From NCBI GenBank assembly GCA_040274765.1, contig JBEMAY010000015.1, forward strand, positions 1 to 58,420: 58,420 bases of DNA, written 5' to 3'. Under the pieces are notes generated by a model. The model saw only the letters and a list, made by a program, of their open reading frames with translations. It did not search any database and was not told where the DNA came from. This document shows positions 16,681-26,150 of this stretch, one piece after another. Made by a program: the position numbers and the translations under genes. The number at the start of each line of letters is the position of its first letter. The first letter of the stretch is position 1. Source of the DNA: Psychrobacillus sp040274765. GTDB lineage: Bacteria > Bacillota > Bacilli > Bacillales_A > Planococcaceae.

Positions 16681-17820
16681 TTACTTTGTAAGCATACGAG
16701 AGATCACAAGACGTTGAATTTCTTGCGTACCCTCATAAATTTGAGTTATTTTAGCATCACGCATAAAACGCTCTACAGGGTAATCCTTCGTATATCCGTA
16801 TCCACCATATACTTGCACTGCTTCCGTTGTTACTTTCATAGCTGTATCTCCAGCCATTAGCTTCGCCATTGCAGATTCCTTTCCGTAGGAAAGTCCGTTA
16901 GATTCTAACCAAGCCGCTTGATAAGTAAGTAATCGTGAAGCTTCAATCGATGTCGCCATATCTGCAAGCTTAAAGGAAACTCCTTGGTTTGCAGCAATCG
17001 GCTTACCAAACTGTACGCGCTCTTTCGCATAGCTAACCGAAGCGTCTAACGCACCTTGAGCAATACCAACCGCTTGAGCAGCGATACCGTTACGACCGCC
17101 ATCTAATGTTTTCATCGCGATAATGAAGCCTTCCCCTTCTTGACCTAGTAGATTTTCTTTAGGTACACGGCAGTTTTCAAAAATGATTTCTGTTGTAGGT
17201 GATGAACGTATTCCTAGCTTTTTCTCTTTTTTCCCTACGGAGAACCCTTCAAATCCAGCTTCTACGATAAATGCGCTAGTTCCTTTATGCTTAGATTCAG
17301 GATCCGTTACGGCAAACACTACATAAATATCTGCAATCCCACCGTTTGTAATAAAGATTTTAGAGCCGTTTAGCACATAATGATCTCCATCTAATTTAGC
17401 AGTTGTTCTCATGCCACCTGCATCGGAACCAGAGCCTGCTTCTGTTAAACCGTAACCACCAATTTTTGTTCCTTCTGCCATTGGACGAAGATATTTTTGC
17501 TTTTGCTCTTCATTTCCGTACTTGAATATTGGCCATCCAGCTAAAGATGTATGTGCAGAAAGCGTTACTCCTGTGGATGCACAAACTCTTGATAACTCTT
17601 CCACTGCGATGCAATAAGCTAAATAATCTGAGCCGATTCCGCCGTACTCTTCTGGCCATGGAATTCCTGTTAATCCAAGCTCCGCCATTTTGTCGAAAAT
17701 TTCACGATCAAAACGCTCCTCTTCATCACGTTCAGCTGCAGTCGGTGCAACTTCATTTACTGCAAAGTCACGTACCATTTTACGGATCATTTCATGCTCT
17801 TCTGTTAGTTGAAAATTCAT
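16681..17820 (-). CDS. Acyl-CoA dehydrogenase (AcdA type)
   Basis: 379 residues, full length FAD enzyme for alpha,beta-dehydrogenation of acyl-CoA. Signatures: GYGLTEAGSGSDAGGMRTTA (flavin and substrate contact), and near the C-terminus QIYEGTQEIQRLVISRML with the catalytic Glu. EVYGGYGYTKDYPVER-like region present as VQVYGGYGYTKDYPVER. Likely electron acceptor is ETF, then the Fe-S oxidoreductase encoded upstream. One base separates it from the TetR gene. Chain-length preference cannot be read from sequence; short or branched chains are likely from context. Confidence 0.92.
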   Translation of the reverse strand: MNFQLTEEHEMIRKMVRDFAVNEVAPTAAERDEEERFDREIFDKMAELGLTGIPWPEEYGGIGSDYLAYCIAVEELSRVCASTGVTLSAHTSLAGWPIFKYGNEEQKQKYLRPMAEGTKIGGYGLTEAGSGSDAGGMRTTAKLDGDHYVLNGSKIFITNGGIADIYVVFAVTDPESKHKGTSAFIVEAGFEGFSVGKKEKKLGIRSSPTTEIIFENCRVPKENLLGQEGEGFIIAMKTLDGGRNGIAAQAVGIAQGALDASVSYAKERVQFGKPIAANQGVSFKLADMATSIEASRLLTYQAAWLESNGLSYGKESAMAKLMAGDTAMKVTTEAVQVYGGYGYTKDYPVERFMRDAKITQIYEGTQEIQRLVISRMLTK

Positions 17821-17887
17821 TTGTACATTCCGCCTTTTTGTCGTATTTATTTTTGTTTGCTATAGATTGTTCTGAACTATATATTTC

Positions 17888-19024
17888 TTAATTCATCAAA
17901 TGCTTGCTAATAACGATTCGTTGAATTTCACTTGTACCCTCGTAAATCTCGGTAATTTTCGCATCGCGGAAGTAGCGTTCTACTGGATAATCCTCTGTAT
18001 ATCCATAGCCTCCAAATACTTGAACCGCCTCAATTGCTACATCCACTGCTGTTTTAGAAGCGAATAGCTTAGCCATTGATGCTTCCTTACCACAAGGAAG
18101 TCCTTGATCTCGCATGTTGGCAGCACGGTAAACTAGTAATCTCGCTGCTTCAACTGCTGTTCCCATGTCAGCAAGCTTGAAGCCTACTCCTTGATTGGCA
18201 GCGATTGGCTTGCCAAATTGAACGCGTTCCTTTGCATATCCTACCGCTGCTTCAAAAGCTGCTTCTGCAATTCCTAAAGCTTGTGTTGCAATACCAATAC
18301 GACCAGTATTTAAATTAGCCATAGCAATTTTAAAGCCTTCTCCCTCTTCACCAAGTAGGTTCTCAACAGGAATTTTCATATCCTCGAAGGTTATTTGAAC
18401 TGTTCTCGATCCATGTAAGCCCATTTTATGTTCGTCTTTTCCGATGATAAAGCCTGGAGTGTCTTTCTCCACGATAAATGCAGAGATTCCACGAGAGCCC
18501 TGTGATGCATCCGTCGAAGCAAATACGATGTAAACATCTGCCTCTCCGCCATTTGTTATAAACACCTTGGATCCATTAAGCACATAATGACCGTCTTTTT
18601 TGACTGCCTTCGTTTTAAGAGCACCTGCGTCTGACCCGGCAGATGGCTCTGTTAAACAAAATGCTCCTAGATACTCACCAGATGCCAATTTTGGAATGTA
18701 CTTCTGTTTTTGATCTTCATTACCAAAATAAAGGATTGGATTTGTCCCTACGGATGTATGCACGGAAAGGATAACCCCTACAACTGCACTTACCTTTGAT
18801 AATTCATTGATGGCAATCACATAGCTAGTAAAGTCCATCTCCGATCCACCGTACTTCTCTGGTATCGTAATGCCCATTAGACCAAGCTCACCCATTTTTT
18901 TTATAATTTCACGAGGGAACTCCCCTTGCTCCATACGTTCAATAAAAGGTTCAATTTCGGATTTTGCAAAATCACGAACCATGCTGCGCATCATTAGCTG
19001 CTCTTCAGTGAATGTTAACTCCAT
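17888..19024 (-). CDS. Acyl-CoA dehydrogenase (short/branched-chain type)
   Basis: 378 residues from MELTFTEEQLMMRSMVRDF; AAAGGGG lies before this ATG, and the longer frame to 19090 is not supported. Contains FCLTEPSAGSDAGALKTKAV and EIYEGTSEIQRIVISKHL with the catalytic Glu. About half identical by eye to its downstream neighbour, so the two are likely an old duplication with different chain-length use. Lies 20 bases after the hydroxyacyl-CoA dehydrogenase gene and 67 bases before the next dehydrogenase. Confidence 0.92.
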   Translation of the reverse strand: MELTFTEEQLMMRSMVRDFAKSEIEPFIERMEQGEFPREIIKKMGELGLMGITIPEKYGGSEMDFTSYVIAINELSKVSAVVGVILSVHTSVGTNPILYFGNEDQKQKYIPKLASGEYLGAFCLTEPSAGSDAGALKTKAVKKDGHYVLNGSKVFITNGGEADVYIVFASTDASQGSRGISAFIVEKDTPGFIIGKDEHKMGLHGSRTVQITFEDMKIPVENLLGEEGEGFKIAMANLNTGRIGIATQALGIAEAAFEAAVGYAKERVQFGKPIAANQGVGFKLADMGTAVEAARLLVYRAANMRDQGLPCGKEASMAKLFASKTAVDVAIEAVQVFGGYGYTEDYPVERYFRDAKITEIYEGTSEIQRIVISKHLMN

Positions 19025-19044
19025 TGATAAATCCCCTTTGTTGG

Positions 19045-19896
19045 TTATTCGTAAATATAGAAGCCTCTTCCGGTTTTCTTCCCGAGCCATCCAGCCTTCA
19101 CGTATTTACGTAATAACGGACATGGTCGATACTTGCTGTCCCCAAACCCTTCGTGAAGCACTTCCATAATATATAAGCACGTGTCTAAACCAATGAAATC
19201 TGCTAGCTGAAGAGGTCCCATCGGATGATTCATGCCCATTTTCATGACATCGTCAATTGCTTCCTTTGTTGCTACCCCTTCGTATAATGTATAAATAGCT
19301 TCATTGATCATTGGCATTAATACACGATTTGCAACAAATCCTGGGAAGTCATTTACCTCTACAGGAACCTTACTAAGCTTTTTCGTCATTTCTTCAATTG
19401 CTGCATAAACTTCATCATTCGTAGCAAGCCCTCTAATAATTTCCACTAGCTTCATCACTGGAACTGGGTTCATAAAATGCATGCCAATTACTTGCTCCGG
19501 GCGATTGGTTGCTGCTGCGATTTCTGTGATCGGAAGTGACGATGTGTTAGTCGCTAAAATCGCGTGTGCGGGTGCAATAGCGTCTAGCTGTTTAAAAATA
19601 GATTGCTTGATTTCCATATTTTCTACCGCTGCTTCGATGACAAGATCTACGTCGTTTGCATCCTCGATAGAAAGAGACTTACTGATTTTATTTAAAACCG
19701 CTTGTTTGTCGTCCTCGGTCATTCTTCCCTTTTCTACATTTCTAGAAAGATTTTTGGAGATTGTTTGAAAGCCACGATCAAAGAACTTTTCTTCTCGGTC
19801 ATTTAGCTTCACTTCATAGCCAGCCTGTGCACAGACTTGTGCAATTCCTGATCCCATTTGTCCTGCTCCTATAACCATTACCTTTTGAATGTTCAT
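19045..19896 (-). CDS. mmgB: 3-hydroxybutyryl-CoA dehydrogenase
   Basis: 283 residues. NAD-binding Rossmann motif VIGAGQMGSGIAQVCAQAG at the N-terminus; catalytic His in IGMHFMNPVPVMKLVEII; C-terminal helical dimer domain with ANRVLMPMINEA and GMNHPMGPLQLADFIGLD. Oxidises 3-hydroxyacyl-CoA to 3-ketoacyl-CoA, the third step of beta-oxidation. Its ATG overlaps the thiolase stop by four bases (ATGA), so translation is coupled. Named by similarity to MmgB of Bacillus; hbd is an equivalent name. Confidence 0.92.
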   Translation of the reverse strand: MNIQKVMVIGAGQMGSGIAQVCAQAGYEVKLNDREEKFFDRGFQTISKNLSRNVEKGRMTEDDKQAVLNKISKSLSIEDANDVDLVIEAAVENMEIKQSIFKQLDAIAPAHAILATNTSSLPITEIAAATNRPEQVIGMHFMNPVPVMKLVEIIRGLATNDEVYAAIEEMTKKLSKVPVEVNDFPGFVANRVLMPMINEAIYTLYEGVATKEAIDDVMKMGMNHPMGPLQLADFIGLDTCLYIMEVLHEGFGDSKYRPCPLLRKYVKAGWLGKKTGRGFYIYE

Positions 19897-21101
19897 GCTT
19901 GATTTCCCCCTGTCTTTGGAACTTCGATCATAATCGCATCTCCTTGCCCTCCACCAGAACAGATAGCAGCTATTCCAAGGCCTCCCCCTCTACGCTTCAA
20001 TTCATAAGCAAGAGTAAGTATAATTCGTGCACCAGATGCTCCAATTGGGTGACCTAATGCAACAGCTCCACCATTTACGTTCACTTTGTCCTCCGATAAT
20101 CCAGCAATTTGACTACTTACTAGTGCAACTGCTGCAAAGGCTTCATTTATCTCAAATAAATCAATGTCTTCAATAGATTTCCCTGTCTTTTCAAGTAGCT
20201 TGTTAATCACAAGCCCTGGAGTTTGAGGGAAGTTTTCTGGCTCGATTGCAATAGCAGTGTGGCCAACTATGTATGCTAGTGGCTCTTTTCCAAGCTCTTT
20301 GGCCTTTCCTTCATTTGTCAGTACAAGTGCACAAGCACCATCATTTACTCCAGGTGCGTTACCTGCTGTAATAGACCCTTCTTTTCCAAACGCAGGCTTT
20401 AGCTTCGCAAGTGATTCAACAGAAGTGTCTGCTCGAGGAGCCTCATCTTGATTTACCACAATTGGATCACCTTTACGCTGGGGAATTTCAACAGGAACAA
20501 TTTCTTCTGCAAATACTCCAGAATCGATTGCTTTCAACGCAAGACTATGACTTCTATATGACCATTCATCTTGCTTTTCTCGCGATAACTCAAACGTCTC
20601 AGCAGTCGAATTTCCGTAAGTTCCCATATGCACACGCTTTGGATGGAATGAACAAGAAAGACCATCGTAAATCATTCCATCTACCATTTGACCATCGCCC
20701 ATTCTTAAACCAAATCTACCTTTAGGTAAATAGTAAGGAGCGTTTGACATAGACTCCATTCCGCCAGCTACGATTACCTCTTCGTCCCCTAAACGAATAA
20801 TCTGATCTGCCATTGTTACACTTCTCATCCCGGAAGCACATACCTTGTTAATCGTTTCTGTTTGAACATTCCAAGGAATTCCTGCCTTGTTAGCTGCCTG
20901 TCTAGAAGGGATTTGCCCTTGCCCGGCTTGAAGAACCGTCCCCATAATCACTTCATCCACCTGATCTGGACTTACACCTGCTTTTACAAGTGCTTCTTTT
21001 ATAGCAACTCCACCTAAATCAGAAGCTGTTAAGCTACTAAGTGCCCCACCGAACTTACCAAAAGCTGTACGTGCCCCATCCAAAATTACTGTTTTTGTCA
21101 A
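19893..21101 (-). CDS. mmgA: Acetyl-CoA C-acetyltransferase (thiolase)
   Basis: About 402 residues if begun at TTG 21101 (MTKTVILDGARTAFGKFGG), eight bases after AAAGGGG; a GTG three codons earlier overlaps that ribosome site. This start puts the nucleophile Cys of NKVCASGMRS at residue 88, its usual place. GGMESMSNAPYYLP, GHPIGASGARI (His) and CSGGGQGDA (second Cys) complete the active site. It joins two acetyl-CoA or cleaves acetoacetyl-CoA. First gene of the stretch after an internal terminator, so it probably has its own start of transcription. Confidence 0.92.
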   Translation of the reverse strand: MTKTVILDGARTAFGKFGGALSSLTASDLGGVAIKEALVKAGVSPDQVDEVIMGTVLQAGQGQIPSRQAANKAGIPWNVQTETINKVCASGMRSVTMADQIIRLGDEEVIVAGGMESMSNAPYYLPKGRFGLRMGDGQMVDGMIYDGLSCSFHPKRVHMGTYGNSTAETFELSREKQDEWSYRSHSLALKAIDSGVFAEEIVPVEIPQRKGDPIVVNQDEAPRADTSVESLAKLKPAFGKEGSITAGNAPGVNDGACALVLTNEGKAKELGKEPLAYIVGHTAIAIEPENFPQTPGLVINKLLEKTGKSIEDIDLFEINEAFAAVALVSSQIAGLSEDKVNVNGGAVALGHPIGASGARIILTLAYELKRRGGGLGIAAICSGGGQGDAIMIEVPKTGGNQA

Positions 21102-21159
21102 TACAGTCACCCCTTTGATTTGTATACGCTTTCAAGACTATCTAAATAAAAAATCCTGA

Positions 21160-21175
21160 CTGAACGCTCGCTCGA
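21160..21175. promoter_or_regulatory. Possible second, degenerate TetR operator before the thiolase gene
   Basis: CTGAACGCTCGCTCGA has the same length and half-site layout as the clean palindrome at 23495-23510 (CTGAATGAGCATTCAG) and differs from it mostly by transitions. It lies 58 bases before the thiolase start, after a terminator. Weak symmetry makes this tentative. Confidence 0.35.
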
Positions 21176-21185
21176 TTTTTTCTGT

Positions 21186-21211
21186 TAAGAAAAGGGAGCG
21201 TTTCCACTCCC
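21186..21211 (-). terminator. Terminator between the Fe-S oxidoreductase and thiolase genes
   Basis: GGGAGTG and CGCTCCC pair around a GAAA tetraloop, followed by TTTTCTT on the minus strand. It lies 47 bases after the fadF-like stop, dividing the cluster into two transcription units or attenuating the downstream one. Confidence 0.8.
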
Positions 21212-21258
21212 TCCCTCATTAGTTTAAGTTTACTTAATATAATTTGTGAATGCAATTG

Positions 21259-23412
21259 TTATTGAACATTCTGCTCTTCGTTTACCTCTTCTAAATCTGT
21301 TACAGATTCACCGAAGATGGATTTTTCTAGAAGCTCAGCAATATCATATGTTCCAACTGTATCTTCGACTTCTTTTGCTTTCGTACCATCTGATAGCATC
21401 GTTAAGCAATATGGACATCCAGAAGAGATGACAGTCGGTTTTACTTCTAAAGCTTGTTCTGTACGAGCAACGTTTACTCGGTTACCAACATGCTCCTCCA
21501 TCCACATCAAGCCTCCACCAGCTCCACAGCACATTCCGTTTTCACGGTTACGCGCCATTTCTACTAGTTGTACTCCCGGGATCGATTTAAGTATTTCACG
21601 AGGTGCATCGTACACATCGTTGTATCTACCTAAGTAACAAGAATCATGGAAGGTAATTGTTTCATTCACTGCATGCTTAGGTTTTAAGCGACCAGCCATT
21701 ACTAAGTCGTATAATAGCTCTGTATGGTGAAGAACTTCTCCATTCCAACCAAAATCGCCGTATTCATTTTTGAAAATATTATATGCATGAGGATCGATTG
21801 TAACAATCTTCGTTATCTCTGCTTTTTCAAATTCTTTAATATTTGCTGCTGCTAGTTCTTGGAACATGAATTCATTTCCTAGACGTCGCGGTGTGTCTCC
21901 AGAGTTCTTTTCCTTGTTACCTAAAATTGCGAATTTCACTCCTGCTTCATTCATCAGGTGAGCGAACGATAAAGCAATTTTTTGAGAGCGGTTATCGAAG
22001 GATCCCATAGACCCAACCCAGAATAGATATTCAATCTCTTCCCCAGCTTTAGATGCTTCTTTGACAGTTGGGATATGAAGTTCTGGACGAGCATCTCTCC
22101 AGTTTTCTTTTTCTTTACGGTTAAGTCCCCAAGGATTTCCTTGACGTTCGATGTTTGTCATCGCACGCTGTGCATCCGGGTTTACTTTACCTTCTGTCAT
22201 TACTAAATAACGGCGAAGGTCTATAATTTTATCAACATGCTCGTTCATAACTGGACATTGATCCTCACAGTTACGGCAAGTCGTACAAGCCCAAATCTCT
22301 TCCTCTGTGATGACATCACCGATTAAAGAAGGACTATAAATATCTTCAATTACTGCACCTTCTGCACCAGCTGCCATTGCTAGCTGATTTCCTTTTGTGC
22401 CTTGGAACGCTAATGAAGGTACCCATGGTTTTTGTTTCGTTTCCACTGCTCCAGTAAATGTTAAGTGATCACGAAGCTTCACGATTAAGTCCATTGGAGA
22501 AAGCATTTTCCCAGTTCCTGTGGCTGGACACATATTCGTACAACGACCACATTCTACACATGCGTAGAAGTCGATCATTTGTGCTTGTGTAAAGTCTTGA
22601 ACTCGACCGACACCAAAGACTGGCATTTCCTCTTCATCCGCTTCTTCGTCCTCTTCTTCTTCAAAGTTAATCGGACGTAGTCTACCTACTTTATCTAGAC
22701 GGTGAAAATATACGTTCGCAGGACCAGTGATTAAATGGAAATGCTTAGATTGTGGAATATAAACTAGGAACGATAATAGGAACAATAGGTGAATCCACCA
22801 CATAGCGAAAAATACTGTGATTGCCGCAGCCTCAGGTATTCCTTGGAAAACGGTTGCAACAGCAGATGCTACAGGCTCACTCCAAGTTGCCTCATGGCCA
22901 TGCCAGATCATTCCCATACCGTTACCGACTAATACAGATACCATTAGTCCACCGATGAAAATAAGGACTAAGCCATTTTTCCATCCACGTTTTAAACGAA
23001 CTAGCTTTTCTACATAACGACGGTAGAAGGCCCAAATTACTGCTACTAAAATGATTAGGGTTACGATTTCTTGGAAGAATGTAAATGCTGGATATAACGG
23101 TCCTAGCGGTAAATGTGAATCAGGTGCTAGTCCCTTCCAGATAAAATCGATTGCTCCAAACTGTACTAAGATAAAGCCATAAAAGAACATGACGTGAATA
23201 GCTCCACTCTTCTTGTCCTTCAATAATTTCTTTTGTCCAAATACATACACCCAGATTTTGCGAAGTCTTTCCTTCACATTATCTTCAAACTCAACTTTTT
23301 TCCCCAATTTAATGTATGCGTATCTTGTTCGTAATAGATATACGAATAGATAGACTGCATACAGTACTACTCCGATGAATAACACCCAGTTTGCGATTAA
23401 CAACGGATTCAT
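21259..23412 (-). CDS. fadF: Membrane-bound Fe-S oxidoreductase of fatty-acid oxidation (FadF/YwjF type)
   Basis: 717 residues. N-terminal membrane part has about six segments (LLIANWVLFIGVVLYAVYLF first), then two 4Fe-4S motifs, CVECGRCTNMCPATG and CTTCRNCEDQCPVMN, and two cysteine-rich CCG-type regions ending DSCYLGRYNDVYDAP and GMCCGAGGGLMW. It probably takes electrons from ETF of acyl-CoA dehydrogenases to menaquinone. Same family and place as YwjF of B. subtilis next to acdA. Acidic linker EEEEDEEADEEE near 250. Promoter and operator lie directly upstream. Confidence 0.92.
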   Translation of the reverse strand: MNPLLIANWVLFIGVVLYAVYLFVYLLRTRYAYIKLGKKVEFEDNVKERLRKIWVYVFGQKKLLKDKKSGAIHVMFFYGFILVQFGAIDFIWKGLAPDSHLPLGPLYPAFTFFQEIVTLIILVAVIWAFYRRYVEKLVRLKRGWKNGLVLIFIGGLMVSVLVGNGMGMIWHGHEATWSEPVASAVATVFQGIPEAAAITVFFAMWWIHLLFLLSFLVYIPQSKHFHLITGPANVYFHRLDKVGRLRPINFEEEEDEEADEEEMPVFGVGRVQDFTQAQMIDFYACVECGRCTNMCPATGTGKMLSPMDLIVKLRDHLTFTGAVETKQKPWVPSLAFQGTKGNQLAMAAGAEGAVIEDIYSPSLIGDVITEEEIWACTTCRNCEDQCPVMNEHVDKIIDLRRYLVMTEGKVNPDAQRAMTNIERQGNPWGLNRKEKENWRDARPELHIPTVKEASKAGEEIEYLFWVGSMGSFDNRSQKIALSFAHLMNEAGVKFAILGNKEKNSGDTPRRLGNEFMFQELAAANIKEFEKAEITKIVTIDPHAYNIFKNEYGDFGWNGEVLHHTELLYDLVMAGRLKPKHAVNETITFHDSCYLGRYNDVYDAPREILKSIPGVQLVEMARNRENGMCCGAGGGLMWMEEHVGNRVNVARTEQALEVKPTVISSGCPYCLTMLSDGTKAKEVEDTVGTYDIAELLEKSIFGESVTDLEEVNEEQNVQ

Positions 23413-23485
23413 CCCTTTTCCCCCTCTAAGATGTGCCTAATTACTAATAGAATAACATTATAATAGAATTATATGAATTAATACA

Positions 23486-23514
23486 ATATTAAAACTGAAT
23501 GAGCATTCAGTCAA
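23486..23514 (-). promoter_or_regulatory. Sigma-A promoter of fadF with a palindromic operator in the spacer
   Basis: Minus strand TTGACT (23509-23514), 17 bases, TAATAT (23486-23491). The spacer and the -35 edge are covered by CTGAATGAGCATTCAG (23495-23510), arms CTGAATG/CATTCAG, close to the TGAATGA...TCATTCA boxes bound by Bacillus FadR. A bound repressor would block polymerase. The TetR gene at 16041 is the obvious candidate. Confidence 0.7.
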
Positions 23515-23649
23515 TAGGAAAATATATATTCTTTTCAAAAATGTTATTTTTTTAAAATAATTTAAGCTTTTAGGCTTTGCCTTAAGGGTATTATATTAAT
23601 AGCACATGGTATTTAGAGATAAATTTAATAATGAAGTTCGCATGTATAG

Positions 23650-24277
23650 TAGAATTAGTAATCCAGATTTTCGCTTTCGGCGGACGCTTTCCTGGGGCAC
23701 GGCTCGAGCCTGTAGTCTCTCCCTCGTGCTGTTCCCCTAGGAGTCGCCGCCTGTCGCTTCAATCAATAGAGTATGGGGAGAGGAATTGTAGGTATTGGAA
23801 TCAAGTGTTACACAAATTAATTTATTTATAATAAGTTCAACATCTTTTAGTAGAATTATAAATCCAGATTTTCGCTTTCGGCGGGCGCTTTAATTATTAG
23901 AGTATGGGAAAAAGGAAATTCAGTTAATGGAATATCTTATAGATTGAAATCGATAAGGACATAGATCTGAGGGAGAAATCCAGATTTTCGCTATCGGCGG
24001 ACGCTTTCCTGGGGCACGGGTCGAGCCTGTAGTCTCTCCCTCGTGCTGTTCCCCTAGGAGTCGCCGCCTGTCGCTTCAATCAATAGAGTATGGGGAGAGA
24101 AAAAGTGGAAATTAGTCTTACATTAGAATTGAGTCTTACATAGTTCATCAACGTTAAGTTGTATTAGAAATCACAGATTTTCGCTTTCGGCGGACGCTTT
24201 CCTGGGGGCACGGGTCGAGCCTGTAGTCTCTCCCTCGTGCTGTTCCCCTAGGAGTCGCCGCCTATCGCTTCAATCAA
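23650..24277. repeat. Four copies of a GC-rich palindromic element in an AT-rich gap
   Basis: Copies near 23651-23782, 23852-23911 (internal deletion), 23978-24100 and 24172-24277 share TCGCTTTCGGCGGACGCTTT and, in full copies, AGGAGTCGCCGCC and CAATCAATAGAGTATGGGGA. The left end GGCGGACGC...CCTGGGG can pair with CCCCTAGGAGTCGCCGCC. Flanks of the first two copies (TAGTAGAATTA) match, so duplication included neighbouring DNA. Related copies lie at 38425, 49880, 50218 and 58286. No reading frame is convincing here; the gap from 23413 to 25410 has no gene. Confidence 0.85.
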
Positions 24278-24298
24278 AAAGGATGCTGCAATATGTGA

Positions 24299-25229
24299 CT
24301 TAAACTCAGAAAGCGCCCATAAAATTTTTGATATGGACCATAAACTCAAAGGAAATGGCCCATTAACCTAGTAGAAGTGACCCATATAAGTCTTGATCTG
24401 GCCCATAAACTCAGGAAGCGTCCGTAAAAGTCTTAATGTGGCCCATAACCTGAAAGGAAATGTCCCAATAAACTAGTAGAAGTGACCCATATAAGTCTTG
24501 ATATGGACCATAAACTCAGAAAGCGCCCGTAAAAGTCTTAATGTGGCCCATAACCTGAATGGAAATGGCCCATTAACCTAGTAGAAGTGACCCATATAAG
24601 TCTTGATTTGGCCCATAAACTCAGGAAGCGTCCGTAAAAGTCTTAATCTGTCCCATAACCTGAATGGAAATGGCCCATTAACCTAGAAGAAGTGACCCAT
24701 ATAAGTCTTGATCTGGCCCATAAACTCAGAAAGTGCCCATAAAAATCTTTATGTGGCACATAACCTGAAAGGAAACGTACCATTAACCTAGTAGAAGTGA
24801 CCCATATAAGTCTTGATTTGGCCCATAAACTCAGAAAGCGCCCGTAAAAGTCTTAATGTAGCCCATAACCTGAAAGGAAATGTACCATAAATCAAGTAGA
24901 AGTGACCCATATAAGTCTTGATTTGGCCCATAAACTCAGAAAGCGACCATAAAAGTCTCAATGTGGCCCATAAACTGAAAGGAAACGTCCCATTAACCTA
25001 GAAGAAGTGACCCATATAAGTCTTGATATGGACCATAAACTCAGGAAGCGCCCATAAAAGTCTCAATGTAGCCCATAACCTCAAAGGAAATGTCCCAATA
25101 ATCTAGTAGAAGTGACCCATATAAGTCTTGATCTGGCCCATAAACTCAGAAAGTGCCCATAAAAATCTTTATGTGACCCATAACCTGAATGGAAACGTCC
25201 CATTAACCTAGTAGAAGTGACCCATAAAA
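24299..25229. repeat. Tandem array, ~9 copies of an exact 105-bp unit with five ~21-bp boxes each
   Basis: The marker GTAGAAGTGACCC (or GAAGAAGTGACCC) recurs at 24371, 24476, 24581, 24686, 24791, 24896, 25001, 25106 and 25211, every 105 bases without slip. Each unit holds five boxes that start CCCATA or a near match, spaced 21, 19, 21, 22 and 22 bases. Boxes 1 and 3 are alike (CCCATATAAGTCTTGATCTGG; CCCATAAAAGTCTTAATGTGG, given here in 21-base boxes trimmed by meaning). Copies differ by scattered substitutions, not by length. No open frame crosses it; no CRISPR-like spacers. Confidence 0.9.
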
Positions 25230-25410
25230 GAGGACTTTCCCCACATCAATCAGAATTAATCCTATTGGTGTATTACTTAAAGGCTCTATTTCGAATATAA
25301 CGCTAAAGGTGTCCTTAACCTTAGCATCTTAGCAGAGCTAAATGGCGTCATAATAAAGGTGTAATGATAATGATTAGATCAATACTAAATTAGAGGAAGG
25401 ATGTGTTTTG

Positions 25411-26076
25411 ATGGATACAGCAATTATTTTTGATATGGATGGGACATTGTTTCAAACAAACTTAATTTTAGAGCCTGCTCTTGAGGCTACTTTTGAGCAA
25501 TTGCGAAATACTGGCCTATGGAGCGGCGAGACTCCGATTCAGACTTACAGAGAGATCATGGGGGTACCTTTACCTGTTGTTTGGGAAACTCTGTGTCCAG
25601 ATCATAGTGATACAATTCGCAAAGAAAGCAATCAACTTTTTCAAATAGCTCTTATTCAACAGATTAGAAATGGTCAAGGCGCACTATATGATGGTGTAGA
25701 ATCTACTCTAGCAGAGCTTGCAAAGGAGTTTCCCTTGTATATTGCAAGTAATGGACAAACTGCATATCTAGAGGCAATTATGGAGCATTACCATTTAACT
25801 AGATGGATAAGAGAAACGTATAGCATTGATGTAGTCGAATCGGGGAATAAGTCTGAATTAGTTTCATTAGTCATGAAAGAGAACGGAGTAAAGCGAGGCT
25901 ATGTAGTTGGGGACCGTTCCTCAGATATTAAGGCTGCTGCCGATAACAATCTACTGTCAATCGGTGTCCGATTCGACTTTTCACAAGAATCTGAGCTGAT
26001 CCATGCTAATTATATTCTTGATCGTTTTTCTAATATCCAGGACGTGGTAATAAAAGCTCGGACTTCTCAGATATAA
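25411..26076 (+). CDS. HAD-superfamily phosphatase
   Basis: 221 residues from ATG 25411 (a TTG one codon earlier is also possible; AGGAAGG lies upstream). Motif I DMDGTLF with Asp8 and Asp10, motif II Ser in YIASNGQ, and motif IV GDRSSDIKAAADN are present, with a helical cap between, as in the phosphoglycolate phosphatase-like group. Substrate unknown. It stands alone on the plus strand after the tandem array; a hairpin after it is shared with the convergent c-di-GMP gene. A GCTAAAGGT/ACCTTAGC pairing near 25302-25325 precedes it, of unclear role. Confidence 0.85.
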   Translation: MDTAIIFDMDGTLFQTNLILEPALEATFEQLRNTGLWSGETPIQTYREIMGVPLPVVWETLCPDHSDTIRKESNQLFQIALIQQIRNGQGALYDGVESTLAELAKEFPLYIASNGQTAYLEAIMEHYHLTRWIRETYSIDVVESGNKSELVSLVMKENGVKRGYVVGDRSSDIKAAADNNLLSIGVRFDFSQESELIHANYILDRFSNIQDVVIKARTSQI

Positions 26077-26125
26077 CTCTCATCAAGCGGAAGAGGTTAG
26101 CACTAAGACTTATTTTTTTAATGAA

Positions 26126-26150
26126 AAAGCATCGAGTCTCTCGATGCTTT
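26126..26150. terminator. Bidirectional terminator between HAD and MHYT-EAL genes
   Basis: AAAGCATCGAG and CTCGATGCTTT form an 11-bp perfect stem with a 3-base loop; A-run on the left serves the minus strand as a T-run. Confidence 0.85.

Noticed and set aside
24299..25229. CRISPR-like array
   Set aside because: The entire 105-bp unit repeats; there are no short constant repeats separated by unrelated spacers, and no cas genes nearby.
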